Positions 17,307 through 25,505 of a stretch of 64,000 nucleotides of DNA are shown piece by piece. Position 1 is the stretch's first letter. Every line of letters starts with the position of its first letter. The stretch comes from Streptomyces candidus. GTDB lineage: Bacteria > Actinomycetota > Actinomycetes > Streptomycetales > Streptomycetaceae. The notes below the pieces were generated by a model. It was not told the DNA's origin, did no database searches, and saw nothing but the letters and a program-made list of their open reading frames with translations. The stretch lies in contig NZ_JACHEM010000003.1 of assembly GCF_014207445.1 (NCBI RefSeq), positions 62,001-126,000 of the forward strand, given 5' to 3'. Both the position numbers and the translations under genes were made by a program.

Positions 17307-18295
17307 TGGGCACGGCAGGCGGCGGGGGAGCGGCGGCCGGGCAGACGGCACACGGGCCCCAGCCCGAACCCGACCCGCCCGTCGACTTCGACTTCCAGAG
17401 CATCCTCGGACAGATCGAGGAGGACATCCGCCCGCAGATCGGCAGGGGCCAGATCGCGGCGTACATTCCGGCCCTCGCCTGCGTCGAGCCCGGCTTCGGC
17501 ATGGCCGTCGCCGATCTCGACGGCAAGGTGTACGGGGTGGGGGACTGGCAGCGGCCCTTCTCCACCCAGTCCATCACCAAGGTCTTCGCCCTCGCGCTCG
17601 CCCTGGCCCAGGGCGGCGACGACCTGTGGAAGCGGGTCGGACGGGAGCCGTCCGGCAACCCGTTCAACTCCCTGGTGCAGCTGGAGTACGAGAACGGCAT
17701 CCCCCGCAACCCGTTCATCAACGCGGGTGCGCTCGTCGTCACCGACCGCCTGCAGACCCTCACCGGCGACGCGAGCAGCGAACTCCTCGAATTCGTACGC
17801 CAGGAGAGCGGCAACCCGGACGTCGCCTTCGACCCCGAGGTCGCCACCTCCGAGTCCGACAACGGCGACCGCAACGCCGCCCTGGCCTACTTCATGGCCT
17901 CGTACGGCAACATCGCCAACTCCATCCCCGCCCTCCTCGACCACTACTTCTGGCAGTGCTCGATCGAGATGAACTGCGCCGACCTGGCCCTGGCCACCCG
18001 CTTCCTGGCCCGCCACGGGCTGCGCGCCGACGGCACCCGGCTGCTGCCGCGCCGCCTCGCCAAGCAGATCAACGCGGTGATGATGACCTGCGGGACGTAC
18101 GACGCGGCGGGCGAGTTCGCCTACCGGGTCGGACTGCCCGGCAAGAGCGGCGTCGGCGGCGGGATCGTCGCGGTGGTGCCCGGGGTGTGCACGGTGTGCG
18201 TGTGGAGCCCGGGGCTCGACGCCCAGGGGAACTCGGTGGCGGGCATAGCGGCACTGGACCGGTTCACCACGTTGACGGGGCTCTCGGTGTTCTAG
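17306..18295 (+). CDS. glsA: Glutaminase A
   Basis: Serine-dependent beta-lactamase-fold enzyme that hydrolyses L-glutamine to glutamate and ammonia in the cytoplasm. 329 residues. The SxxK pair is in FSTQSITKVFAL; other active-site blocks are ENGIPRNPFINAGALVV, GDRNAALAYFMASYGN and PGKSGVGGGIVAVVPG. A 25-residue glycine/proline-rich N-terminus precedes the catalytic domain. ATG at 17306 overlaps the menG stop. Coupling to a menaquinone gene has no obvious metabolic logic and may be positional. No STAS or ankyrin extension is present. Confidence 0.95.
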   Translation: MGTAGGGGAAAGQTAHGPQPEPDPPVDFDFQSILGQIEEDIRPQIGRGQIAAYIPALACVEPGFGMAVADLDGKVYGVGDWQRPFSTQSITKVFALALALAQGGDDLWKRVGREPSGNPFNSLVQLEYENGIPRNPFINAGALVVTDRLQTLTGDASSELLEFVRQESGNPDVAFDPEVATSESDNGDRNAALAYFMASYGNIANSIPALLDHYFWQCSIEMNCADLALATRFLARHGLRADGTRLLPRRLAKQINAVMMTCGTYDAAGEFAYRVGLPGKSGVGGGIVAVVPGVCTVCVWSPGLDAQGNSVAGIAALDRFTTLTGLSVF

Positions 18296-18418
18296 CAGGC
18301 GGGCCCGTCGCGGGGGTTCTGCGGGAACCGCCGGGCGGGCAGGATGAGTCAGTGCAGTCACCCACGGCCGACTGGGCGTGACCGACCGCTCATCCCCTGC
18401 CCTTCCCCGGAGCCCCTC

Positions 18419-19714
18419 ATGGCGCTGAACTGTCCCCACTGTGCGACCGCCACCCCCGAGGAGGCCCGCCTCTGCGCGAGCTGCGGAGAGGTACGGAAGG
18501 AGGCGGCGGACCCGGAGTCCGGGGCGACGCCCGTACCGCCCCGTACGGCGACCCGGGTGGACCCGCCCCTCCCGGGCCCCGCGTCCGTTCCGTGGCCCCC
18601 GGTGGGTCCTCCGGCTGACGACCGGTCGACTCCCGTGCAGCAGAGGGCCGACGACCTGCCCGAGGGGCCGGTCGGACGGGAGGGGACCACCGCGGACGGA
18701 GGGCGCAGCGGCACGTCCGCCGCGGACATGGCGGCCGCCGTCACGCAGAGCCGTATCGACCCGCCGGCCGCCCCACCCCGGCCCGAGCCCCCGTACCGGC
18801 CGGAGTCCCCGTACCGGCCGCCGCCCGTTCACGCGCCCACCGCGGCCGGCCGGCCCGCGGAACCGGCCGCCGCCCATCCGGCCACCGTCGGCCCCGGCTT
18901 CGTGTTCCCGGTCGGACCCGCTCCCGCCCCCGCGACCCGGCCCCGGCGGCCCCTCGCCGTCTGGGCCGGCACCCTGCTCGGTGCCGTCGTGGTCGGGGGC
19001 GGCATCACCGCGGGCGTCCTGTTCCTGGAGGACAGGGACTCCGGGGGTGGTGCGGGCGCGCAGAGCGTGGCGAGCGCCCCCGCCTCCAGCCCCGCCGGAC
19101 CCGCTCCCGCCCCCGGCCCCGCGCAGGGCGACACTCCCACCGCCGAGGACGGCAGCCCCCGCAGCGACCCCTCCCCTCCCCGGCCCGCGCCGGAGGTTCC
19201 CGCCGCTCCCTCCGACGTCCCCGGCGAATCGGACGACGTGGCGCCGCCCCCGGACACGGGGGCGGCCCCCGCCGGGTTCAGACAGGCCGACGACCCCGAG
19301 GGGTTCGCCCTGCTCGTCCCCGAGGTCTGGCACCGCATCGGGAACCGCCAGGGACAGGTCACCTACGGCGGCAGTACGGGCATGGAGCACCTGCTGGTGG
19401 GCGTCGTCCGGAACCCCGACTACGCCTCCTCGTACGAGAACTTCCGCAACCTGGAGCAGGTGACCCGCAAGCGGCAGAGCGGCTACCAGCGCATCCGGCT
19501 GGAGCGCAACACCTTCCAGGGCCGCCCCGGCGCCGTCTGGGAGTACACGTACCTCAGGAAGGGGAGCGGCGAGCGGATCCGCGCCATCGACCAGGGCTAC
19601 ATCGCCGCGAACGGCACGGACTACTCGCTCTACACCACGGCCCGGGAACGGGACTGGCCGCGCGCCCAGGAGATCTTCGGGCACGCGACCGCCTCGTGGC
19701 GGCTCACCGAGTGA
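18419..19714 (+). CDS. Zinc-ribbon single-pass membrane protein with extracytoplasmic domain
   Basis: 431 residues. N-terminal zinc ribbon CPHC...CASC in the first 20 residues; a ~140-residue proline-rich cytoplasmic linker (PYRPESPYRPPP); one membrane span RPLAVWAGTLLGAVVVGGGI near 180-202; a second Pro/Ala/Ser stalk; then a ~150-residue extracytoplasmic domain (PEGFALLVPEVWHRIGN, QVTYGGSTGMEHLLVGVV, GRPGAVWEYTYL, ATASWRLTE). The outer domain resembles those at the outer end of streptomycete PknB-type kinases, but the kinase is replaced by a zinc ribbon. Likely a sensor or adaptor across the membrane; function unknown. GGAG six bases before the ATG at 18419. Confidence 0.75.
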   Translation: MALNCPHCATATPEEARLCASCGEVRKEAADPESGATPVPPRTATRVDPPLPGPASVPWPPVGPPADDRSTPVQQRADDLPEGPVGREGTTADGGRSGTSAADMAAAVTQSRIDPPAAPPRPEPPYRPESPYRPPPVHAPTAAGRPAEPAAAHPATVGPGFVFPVGPAPAPATRPRRPLAVWAGTLLGAVVVGGGITAGVLFLEDRDSGGGAGAQSVASAPASSPAGPAPAPGPAQGDTPTAEDGSPRSDPSPPRPAPEVPAAPSDVPGESDDVAPPPDTGAAPAGFRQADDPEGFALLVPEVWHRIGNRQGQVTYGGSTGMEHLLVGVVRNPDYASSYENFRNLEQVTRKRQSGYQRIRLERNTFQGRPGAVWEYTYLRKGSGERIRAIDQGYIAANGTDYSLYTTARERDWPRAQEIFGHATASWRLTE

Positions 19715-19720
19715 AAGGCG

Positions 19721-19750
19721 GGGCGGGGCCTCCCGCACGAGGCCCCGCCC
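19721..19750. terminator. Bidirectional hairpin terminator
   Basis: Perfect 11-bp arms GGGCGGGGCCT (19721-19731) and 19740-19750 with an 8-base loop. It lies between the convergent zinc-ribbon gene and GNAT gene, 7 and 13 bases from their stops. Confidence 0.85.
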
Positions 19751-19762
19751 GCCCGCCGGACG

Positions 19763-20308
19763 TCAGAGCGACAACGTGAAGCGGTAGCCCCTGCGCTCCG
19801 GTTCCGACCGCGGCACGACGAACGTCTCCGCCCTGTGCATCCCCAGCCGCTCGCAGACCGCCAGCGACCGTGCGTTGCGCGCGTCGACCATGGCCGACAC
19901 CTCCCGTACGCCCGCCGCCCGCAGCCGTACCAGCGTCGCCTGCGCGGCGGCGGTCACATACCCGCGCCCCCAGTACTCGCGCCCCAGCCGCCACCCGATC
20001 TCGATCTCGCCGACCGGCCCGAAGTGCTGGTGGGGCCACGGCTGCGCACCGGTGAAGCCGATCACCGTGTCGTTCTCGTCGAGCAGCGTCCACAGGCAGA
20101 AGCCCAGTTCGGCGTCGTGCTTGCGCTGCCGGGCCGTCAGCTCCTCGTACACCGAGACGCCGTGCGGCCTTCCGCCGTGGAACTCCATGACCTCAGGGTT
20201 CTTGAAGGCGTCGTACCAGGCGTACGCGTCCTCCTCGGTCGGTACACGCAGCCGCACGGCGGGCAGCACCGCGGGCAGCGCGGGAGAGGCGGGCGGAGTG
20301 AGGGTCAT
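19763..20308 (-). CDS. GNAT-family N-acetyltransferase (RimJ/RimL-like)
   Basis: 181-residue acetyl-CoA-dependent acyltransferase. Seen: N-terminal VRLRVPTEEDAYAWYDAF, GEIEIGWRLGREYWGRGYVTAAA (acetyl-CoA pyrophosphate loop, with the GRGYVT turn) and DARNARSLAVCERLGM, the helix-strand near the C-terminus typical of the Acetyltransf_3 group. The substrate may be a ribosomal protein N-terminus or a small molecule; it cannot be told. ATG at 20308 with AAGGG nine bases upstream. Monocistronic, divergent from the reductase at 20447. Confidence 0.9.
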   Translation of the reverse strand: MTLTPPASPALPAVLPAVRLRVPTEEDAYAWYDAFKNPEVMEFHGGRPHGVSVYEELTARQRKHDAELGFCLWTLLDENDTVIGFTGAQPWPHQHFGPVGEIEIGWRLGREYWGRGYVTAAAQATLVRLRAAGVREVSAMVDARNARSLAVCERLGMHRAETFVVPRSEPERRGYRFTLSL

Positions 20309-20446
20309 GAGGGCAGCCCTTCAGATGTGTGAGGAGTACGCCCCCATAGACTGCCCTTCGGCTTGTGCAGTCAAGGCACCCAGTCGACACACAATCCCTG
20401 TGACCCCCTCACCCCACCGCCTTCGAGTCTTACGGGAGATTCCGCC

Positions 20447-21745
20447 GTGACCGAGCAGCCCGCGACCGCGCCCCCCTCCGAGCACAGTGCAGATGTGATC
20501 GTCGTCGGGGCCGGACCCGCCGGCTCCGCCACCGCGTACTACCTGGCCAAGGCCGGTCTCGACGTACTCCTCCTCGAAAAGACGGCCTTCCCGCGCGAGA
20601 AGGTCTGCGGCGACGGCCTCACCCCCCGGGCCACCAAGCAACTGGTGTCCATGGGCATCGACATCTCCGAGGAAGCGGGCTGGCTCCGCAACAAGGGGCT
20701 CAGGATCATCGGCGGCGGGCAGCGGCTCCAGCTCGACTGGCCGGAACTGGCGTCCTTCCCCGACTACGGACTCGTCCGCAGGCGCGACGACTTCGACGAG
20801 CAGCTCGCCCGGCAGGCGCAGAAGGCGGGCGCCCGGCTGTACGAGCGGTGCAACGTCGGCGCACCGGTCCTGGACCCGCGCACCGGCCGCATCACCGGCG
20901 TCGAGGCCAAGCTCGGCGAGGAGAAGCTCCCCGTCACCTTCCACGCCCCGCTCGTCGTCGCCGCCGACGGCAACTCCACCCGGCTGTCCCTCGCGATGGG
21001 CCTGCACCGCCGCGAGGACCGCCCGATGGGCGTCGCGGTGCGCACGTACTTCACCTCGCCCCGCCACGACGACGACTACCTCGAATCCTGGCTGGAGCTC
21101 TGGGACCGGCGCGGCCCCCAGGACCGCCTCCTGCCCGGCTACGGCTGGATCTTCGGCATGGGCGACGGCACGTCCAACGTGGGCCTGGGCATCCTCAACT
21201 CCTCCAAGGCGTTCAAGGAGCTGGACTGGCGCGAGGTGCTCAAGGCCTGGTGCGCCTCGATGCCCGCCGAGTGGGGCTACACCCCGGAGAACATGACCAT
21301 GCCCATCCGGGGCGCGGCCCTCCCCATGGCCTTCAACCGGCAGCCGCACTACACCAAGGGACTGCTGCTGGTCGGTGACGCGGGCGGCCTCGTCAACCCC
21401 TTCAACGGAGAGGGCATCGCCTACGCGATGGAGTCCGGCCACATCGCCGCCGACGTCATCGTGCAGGCCCACGCCCGCGCCACCCCCGCCCAGCGCGAAA
21501 TGGCCCTGGCCCGCTACCCGCAGGTCCTCAAGGACACGTACGGCGGGTACTACACGATGGGCCGCGCGTTCGTGAAGCTCATCGGCAACCCCAAGATCAT
21601 GAAGCTGGCCACGGAACGGGGCCTCACCCACCCGGTCCTGATGCGCTTCACCCTCAAGATGCTCGCCAACCTGACGGACCCGACGGGCGGCGACGCGATG
21701 GACCGCATCATCAACGGCCTGGCGAAGGTCGCGCCGAACTCGTAG
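20447..21745 (+). CDS. Geranylgeranyl reductase-family protein, likely menaquinone reductase (MenJ-like)
   Basis: 432-residue FAD-dependent oxidoreductase. Rossmann FAD motif DVIVVGAGPAGSATAYYLAK at 15-34; family motif FPREKVCGDGLTPRATKQL; VVAADGNSTRLSLAMGL; second FAD block LLLVGDAGGLVNPFNGEGIAYAMESG. In mycobacteria MenJ saturates one isoprene unit of menaquinone, and streptomycetes make partly saturated MK-9, so this gene next to nuo and menG most likely does the same; archaeal-type lipid reduction is the alternative. GTG at 20447 with GGGAG nine bases upstream. A GC-rich hairpin follows. Confidence 0.88.
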   Translation: MTEQPATAPPSEHSADVIVVGAGPAGSATAYYLAKAGLDVLLLEKTAFPREKVCGDGLTPRATKQLVSMGIDISEEAGWLRNKGLRIIGGGQRLQLDWPELASFPDYGLVRRRDDFDEQLARQAQKAGARLYERCNVGAPVLDPRTGRITGVEAKLGEEKLPVTFHAPLVVAADGNSTRLSLAMGLHRREDRPMGVAVRTYFTSPRHDDDYLESWLELWDRRGPQDRLLPGYGWIFGMGDGTSNVGLGILNSSKAFKELDWREVLKAWCASMPAEWGYTPENMTMPIRGAALPMAFNRQPHYTKGLLLVGDAGGLVNPFNGEGIAYAMESGHIAADVIVQAHARATPAQREMALARYPQVLKDTYGGYYTMGRAFVKLIGNPKIMKLATERGLTHPVLMRFTLKMLANLTDPTGGDAMDRIINGLAKVAPNS

Positions 21746-21829
21746 CGGCCGGCGCGGGGTGCCGCGCGCGGGCCGCAGGAGCACGTTGTTCCTTACCGAC
21801 TTGTCGAGTCACGGGGGTTCCGCGCGCGG

Positions 21830-21860
21830 GCGGGCGGCCGGGAGAGCCGGGGCCGCCCGC
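21830..21860 (+). terminator. GC-rich hairpin after the reductase gene
   Basis: Perfect 10-bp arms GCGGGCGGCC (21830-21839) and 21851-21860 with an 11-base loop, about 85 bases past the reductase stop and 96 bases before the dehydratase start. Confidence 0.55.
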
Positions 21861-21955
21861 GCGCGCGGCCCCCGCCCTCCCCGGCCCCCTCGCGGCGGGG
21901 AGCACCCCGTCCCGCCCACGTCCTCCGGGGCCCCGCCCCGGCCCTTGGAGCAGCC

Positions 21956-22882
21956 GTGCAGCATCCCGCCACCCCTCCCCTCACCCCCGGCGACATCAAT
22001 GCCGCCGCCGAGCGGATCGCCGGGCACGTACGTCCCGTCACCGTCGCCCCGGCGCACGGCAGCACCGTCCTCGCCCTCGAATTCATGCAGCACACCGGCA
22101 GCTTCAAGGCGCGCGGCGCCATGAACTTCCTCCTCGCCCACCGCGAGGCGGGCCTGCTGCCCGACGCCGGGCTCACCCTCGCCTCCGGCGGCAATGCCGG
22201 GCTCGCCTGTGCCTGGGCGGCCCGTGCGCACGGGGTGCGTGCCACGGTCTTCCTGCCGGAGACGGCGCCGCCGGTGAAGGTCGCCAGGCTGCGCTCGTAC
22301 GGTGCGGAGGTACGGCTCGTCGGCAGGCGGTACGACGAAGCGCGCGCCGCCTGCGAGGAGTTCGCCGTGTCCTCCGGCGCGCTCGCCTCCCACGCGTACG
22401 ACCACCCGCTCATCGCGGCCGGTGCGGGCACCCTCACGGAGGAGATCCTGCGCCGGGTCCCGGACGGCCTGGACACCCTCGTCGTCTCCGTCGGCGGCGG
22501 CGGACTCCTCGCCGGGGTCGCGACCGCCGCCCTGGAAGCGGGAGTCGAGGTCGTCGCCGTCGAGCCGGAGAACTGCCGCGCCCTGAACGCCGCCCTCGCC
22601 GCAGGCCACGTCGTCGACGCCGCCGTGGACTCGGTGGCCGCCGACTCCCTCGGCGCGACCCGGGTGTCGGAGACCGCGCTGGCCGTCGCGCGCCGTCGGG
22701 GGGTGCGCTCCGTCCTCGTACCGGACGCGGCGATCGTACGGGCGCGGCAGCAGCTCTGGGACGAGCACCGCCTCGCCGTCGAGCACGCGGCGGCCACGGC
22801 CTGTGCGTACACCCCGGAGCCCGGCGAGCGCACCGCGATCGTGCTGTGCGGGGCGAACACGGGCCTCGGGGACCTCGCCTGA
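21956..22882 (+). CDS. PLP-dependent threonine/serine dehydratase-like enzyme
   Basis: 308-residue fold-type II PLP enzyme. Schiff-base Lys51 lies in TGSFKARGAMNFLL; the substrate loop is LASGGNAGLACAWAA (SGGNAG in place of the usual SAGNHA); phosphate loop VSVGGGGLLAGV; IVLCGANTGLGD at the end. These are features of serine/threonine ammonia-lyases and racemases without a regulatory ACT domain. The SGGNAG variant suggests the substrate may differ from threonine. GTG at 21956 with GGAG six bases upstream. Convergent with the NmrA-like gene, with only 16 bases between stops. Confidence 0.85.
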   Translation: MQHPATPPLTPGDINAAAERIAGHVRPVTVAPAHGSTVLALEFMQHTGSFKARGAMNFLLAHREAGLLPDAGLTLASGGNAGLACAWAARAHGVRATVFLPETAPPVKVARLRSYGAEVRLVGRRYDEARAACEEFAVSSGALASHAYDHPLIAAGAGTLTEEILRRVPDGLDTLVVSVGGGGLLAGVATAALEAGVEVVAVEPENCRALNAALAAGHVVDAAVDSVAADSLGATRVSETALAVARRRGVRSVLVPDAAIVRARQQLWDEHRLAVEHAAATACAYTPEPGERTAIVLCGANTGLGDLA

Positions 22883-22898
22883 CAGCCGTCCGGCTCCC

Positions 22899-23762
22899 TC
22901 AGCGGAAATCGGCGGCGTGGTCCCTGGCCCACTCCTGGTACGTGCGCCCCGGGCGCCCCAGTGCCTCGGCGAGGTCCGGCCAGGGCTCCATCAGCTTCTC
23001 GTACCCGTCGTTGGCCGCGGTGTCGTCGCCGCCGCCGTAGTCCACGAAGCCGAGCAGCAGATCGGCGGACTGCGCGGCGAAGCCGCCCTGGGCGTGCAGT
23101 ATCTCGCGGGCCCGCTCCCGGGTGACCTCCTCGTACCGCACCTCCTCGCCGAGCGCGGCTCCGATCGCGGCGACCTGTTCGCGCACGGTGACCCGGGCCG
23201 GACCGGTCAGCGTGTACGCCTTCCCGTGGTGGCCGTCCTCCCGCAGCGCCGCCACCGCGACCGCCGCGACGTCGGCCTCGTGGACGGGGGAGTCGCCCGG
23301 ATCGTCCCCGTACGGGTAGCGCACGACCCGTTCCGCCCGCACCATGGGCGCCCAGACCTGGAGCATGTTGGTCATGAACCCGGCCGGGCGCACAAAGGTC
23401 CACTCCAGCCCGGACTCCCGTACGGCCTGCTCCACCACCGGGTGCATCACGGTGTCCATCCCGACCGTCACCGCCGCCGCCGACAGCACGGCGATCCGCC
23501 GTACCCCCGCGTCCCTGGCGAGCGCGACGACCTCGCGCGCGGTGGCCGGGTGCGGGAAGAGGTAGAGGCGGTCCACGCCGCGCAGCGCGGGCGCCAGACC
23601 CGCGGGTACGTCAAGGTCCCCGCCCATCACCTCGACGCCGTCGGGCAGTTCCGCCTCCTCCGGCCGTCGGCTGAGCGCCCGCACCCGCTCCCCGGCCGCC
23701 GTCAACTGCCCGACCACCTGCCGCCCCACCACGCCGGTCGCCCCGGTCACCAGAATCGTCAT
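22899..23762 (-). CDS. NmrA-like NAD(P)-binding protein
   Basis: 287 residues, atypical short-chain dehydrogenase fold. Dinucleotide motif TGATGVVGRQVVGQL at 6-20, then GDLDVPAGLAPALRGVDRLYLF, WTFVRPAGFMTNML (the substrate-side strand) and VHEADVAAVAVAAL. No YxxxK catalytic pair, as in NmrA/NAD(P)H quinone reductase-like relatives (QOR2-type). It could be an NADP sensor or a reductase of an unknown substrate. The ATG at 23762 is preceded by TACGTT exactly six bases upstream, indicating a leaderless start. Confidence 0.87.
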   Translation of the reverse strand: MTILVTGATGVVGRQVVGQLTAAGERVRALSRRPEEAELPDGVEVMGGDLDVPAGLAPALRGVDRLYLFPHPATAREVVALARDAGVRRIAVLSAAAVTVGMDTVMHPVVEQAVRESGLEWTFVRPAGFMTNMLQVWAPMVRAERVVRYPYGDDPGDSPVHEADVAAVAVAALREDGHHGKAYTLTGPARVTVREQVAAIGAALGEEVRYEEVTRERAREILHAQGGFAAQSADLLLGFVDYGGGDDTAANDGYEKLMEPWPDLAEALGRPGRTYQEWARDHAADFR

Positions 23763-23768
23763 ACCGGC

Positions 23769-23774
23769 AACGTA
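23769..23774 (-). promoter_or_regulatory. -10 element TACGTT, leaderless NmrA-like gene
   Basis: TACGTT on the minus strand with six bases (GCCGGT) before the ATG at 23762. A GAGGA further upstream is 13 bases from the ATG, too far for a normal ribosome site. Confidence 0.5.
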
Positions 23775-23871
23775 TTCCTCAACGAGGCCAACGCCCGTCC
23801 TACTTGACCCGGCCTGGCGCGGTCCCTCCGTGCCACGGCAGGAGGTGACTTCCCTCCCGCCCCACCGCACA

Positions 23872-23914
23872 CCGAAGGGCCGCCGTCCCCGAGCGGGGGG
23901 ACGACGGCCCTTCG
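23872..23914 (-). terminator. Hairpin terminator of the NlpC/P60 gene
   Basis: Arms 23872-23890 (starting CCGAAGGGCCGCCGTCCCC) and 23896-23914 pair over about 19 bp with one mismatch and a 5-base loop, 27 bases past the NlpC/P60 stop. Confidence 0.85.
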
Positions 23915-23940
23915 GCCGTGCTCAGGACGAACCGGTGGGA

Positions 23941-24822
23941 TCAGAGAACGCGCACCGCGCCGGTCGGCGGGTCGTAGGAGAGGGGACGCTCCACGACACC
24001 CGTGCTGGAGTTCTGCGCGCCGACGAAGTTGCCGCCGCCCACGTAGACGCCCACGTGGTACGCGCTGCCCGCGGCACCCCAGTAAAGGATGTCGCCGGGC
24101 TGGAGGTTGTCCAGGCCGACCTGGGTGCCCGCGGTCGACTGCCCCTGCGAGACGCGCGGCAGGTCGACGCCGATGGTGCGGAACGCGGCCTGCATGAGGC
24201 CCGAGCAGTCCCAGGCGTTCGGGCCGGTGCTGCCCATGACGTACGCGTCGCCGACCTGCGCCCGCGCGAACGCGATCACGGACGCGGCGCTGCCGGTGGC
24301 CTGGGAGGACGAGGCGGTGGACGGGGAGGAAGAGGACGAAGCGGACGCGTTCGTGCCCTTGGCGGACGAGGAGCCCGAGTACGAGCTGAGGTCGGTACGG
24401 GCGGAGGACCGCGACGCGCGCTCCTGCTCGGCCTTCTCCTCGGCCTTCTTGCGGGCCTGTTCGGCCTTCTTCTCGGCCTCGGCCTTGCGGTCCGCCTCGG
24501 CCAGCGCCTGCTTGGCGTCCTTCATGGCGTCGGTGGCGGCGGCCTGCTGACGGGCCTCACGGTCGTACTCGAACGCGAGGGCCTGGGTGGCCTCGGCGCT
24601 CGCGGTGACCGCGGCGGCGGTCGTCGTCGCGCTGTGGGCGACGGGGGTGGTGAGGGTGGGCATCTCGACGGTCTCGTGCACCGGCTCGGCATGCGCCGGG
24701 GCGGCTGCACCAGCCACCGCGATGGTGCTGAGAACACCACCGGCAACTCCGGCACGGAGCGCCATCTTCGAGGCGCTGCGGCGGGGCTTCCGGTGACTGG
24801 GTATGTGAGCGGTGTGGGACAT
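23941..24822 (-). CDS. Secreted NlpC/P60 peptidoglycan endopeptidase
   Basis: 293 residues. Signal peptide with a twin-basic start (RKPRR at 11-15) and APAHA cleavage near 45; a coiled-coil, Ala/Lys/Glu-rich region 85-135; a serine-rich linker 145-178; then the NlpC/P60 domain with Cys206 (AWDCSG) and His256 (YHVGVYVG). It should cleave peptide stems of peptidoglycan outside the cell, as in RpfB/RipA-type wall remodelling. The ATG at 24822 is chosen at the signal peptide; the longer open frame upstream is non-coding. No strong Shine-Dalgarno is visible. A c-di-AMP (ydaO) riboswitch, common upstream of such genes, was looked for and not found. Confidence 0.92.
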   Translation of the reverse strand: MSHTAHIPSHRKPRRSASKMALRAGVAGGVLSTIAVAGAAAPAHAEPVHETVEMPTLTTPVAHSATTTAAAVTASAEATQALAFEYDREARQQAAATDAMKDAKQALAEADRKAEAEKKAEQARKKAEEKAEQERASRSSARTDLSSYSGSSSAKGTNASASSSSSPSTASSSQATGSAASVIAFARAQVGDAYVMGSTGPNAWDCSGLMQAAFRTIGVDLPRVSQGQSTAGTQVGLDNLQPGDILYWGAAGSAYHVGVYVGGGNFVGAQNSSTGVVERPLSYDPPTGAVRVL

Positions 24823-25060
24823 GAGAACAACCGCTATCAGAGGTAACGAGTCTGCATCAAGAAACGTGGTGTCCGCCACAGCTGCCAACTCGCGAGCCGA
24901 ATTCGGCGTCCGCGCCGTCTTATTGACGCCGTAAAGGGCAAAACGGACAGCCTGTTTCAACCCTGTGATCAAGGGTTTTCCGCGATACGCCCGAAATGCC
25001 CTGACGCCTACCATCCGTTCACACGCATGGCCAAGCCCGCTTGTCTGACGGGGCGTTGAG

Positions 25061-25076
25061 AGTGACGCAGGTCACA
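25061..25076. promoter_or_regulatory. Crp-type palindrome AGTGACGCAGGTCACA
   Basis: GTGAC-N4-GTCAC is a perfect inverted repeat and fits the GTGA-N6-TCAC core of Crp/FNR-family sites. It lies about 240 bases upstream of the NlpC/P60 start and 540 bases upstream of nuoA. In S. coelicolor Crp controls germination and early growth genes, so either neighbour could be a target. Confidence 0.4.
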
Positions 25077-25344
25077 CGTCCGGCCCGCTCCGTCCGCCCT
25101 CGCGCCAGTTCCTCCGCCGGGGAGGGCCGTCGGCTCGTGAACGCGCGCACGCGTCCACCCGTCTCCGCGGCTCCCCTCGCGAGGGTGAGTGCGCGGAGGG
25201 GTGGATGTGCGGGGCGGTCCACGAGGGGCCCGCCGGGCAATTATCACGAGGGTGCGTCCGGCTCCAATTTGCTTGTAGGGGCCACCTCTTGATAGAGCGG
25301 CACGCCTCCGACCAGCGACGACGCCACCGAATGTCACGTCTGGT

Positions 25345-25453
25345 GATCACTCGCGCGCTTCCGGTATGTAGATCACCGCTCATCCGGCTTCATGATCCTT
25401 CGTCAGGTGGTGGAGATCACAAAGTCGTTGACGCACCCCGTGTCGCAGATCAC
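25345..25453 (+). promoter_or_regulatory. Four GATCAC repeats upstream of the nuo promoter
   Basis: GATCAC occurs at 25345-25350 (inside the palindrome GTGATCAC), 25371-25376, 25415-25420 and 25448-25453, all in the same orientation. In GC-rich DNA four copies in 109 bases is notable. They could be half-sites of an activator just upstream of the -10 element; the regulator is unknown. Confidence 0.35.
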
Positions 25454-25466
25454 AGACCGGCAGGCA

Positions 25467-25472
25467 TAGGAT
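25467..25472 (+). promoter_or_regulatory. Possible nuo promoter -10 element TAGGAT
   Basis: TAGGAT fits TANNNT and would start transcription near 25479, just before the Rex-type operator. No good -35 at 17-18 bases is seen, consistent with an activated promoter. A TTGACG at 25428-25433 is too far (33 bases) to pair with it. Confidence 0.4.
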
Positions 25473-25487
25473 GCGGGGCAGTCAGGC

Positions 25488-25505
25488 TTGTGAACTGCCT
25501 CACAT
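25488..25505. promoter_or_regulatory. Rex-type operator upstream of nuoA
   Basis: TTGTGAACTGCCTCACAT matches TTGTGAA-N4-TTCACAA at 12 of 14 fixed positions, with the inner TGTGA-N6-TCACA intact. Rex is the actinobacterial NADH/NAD+ sensor and controls respiratory genes in S. coelicolor. The site lies about 10-27 bases past the proposed transcription start, a repressing position, so nuo should be derepressed when NADH is high. Confidence 0.65.

Noticed and set aside
17168..19738. Very long open frame (856 codons) on the minus strand
   Set aside because: It is antisense to menG, glutaminase and the zinc-ribbon gene, which have clear domains; long antisense frames are a by-product of high GC3. 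The same applies to minus-strand frames at 30584-33178, 32545-34836 and 36006-38336.
24823..25014. Longer start for the NlpC/P60 protein (64 extra residues)
   Set aside because: The extra residues would bury the signal peptide and have no coding character; the ATG at 24822 begins right at the secretion signal.
24823..25020. c-di-AMP (ydaO) riboswitch upstream of the NlpC/P60 gene
   Set aside because: Such riboswitches often precede wall hydrolases in actinomycetes, but the conserved blocks were not found on the minus strand here.
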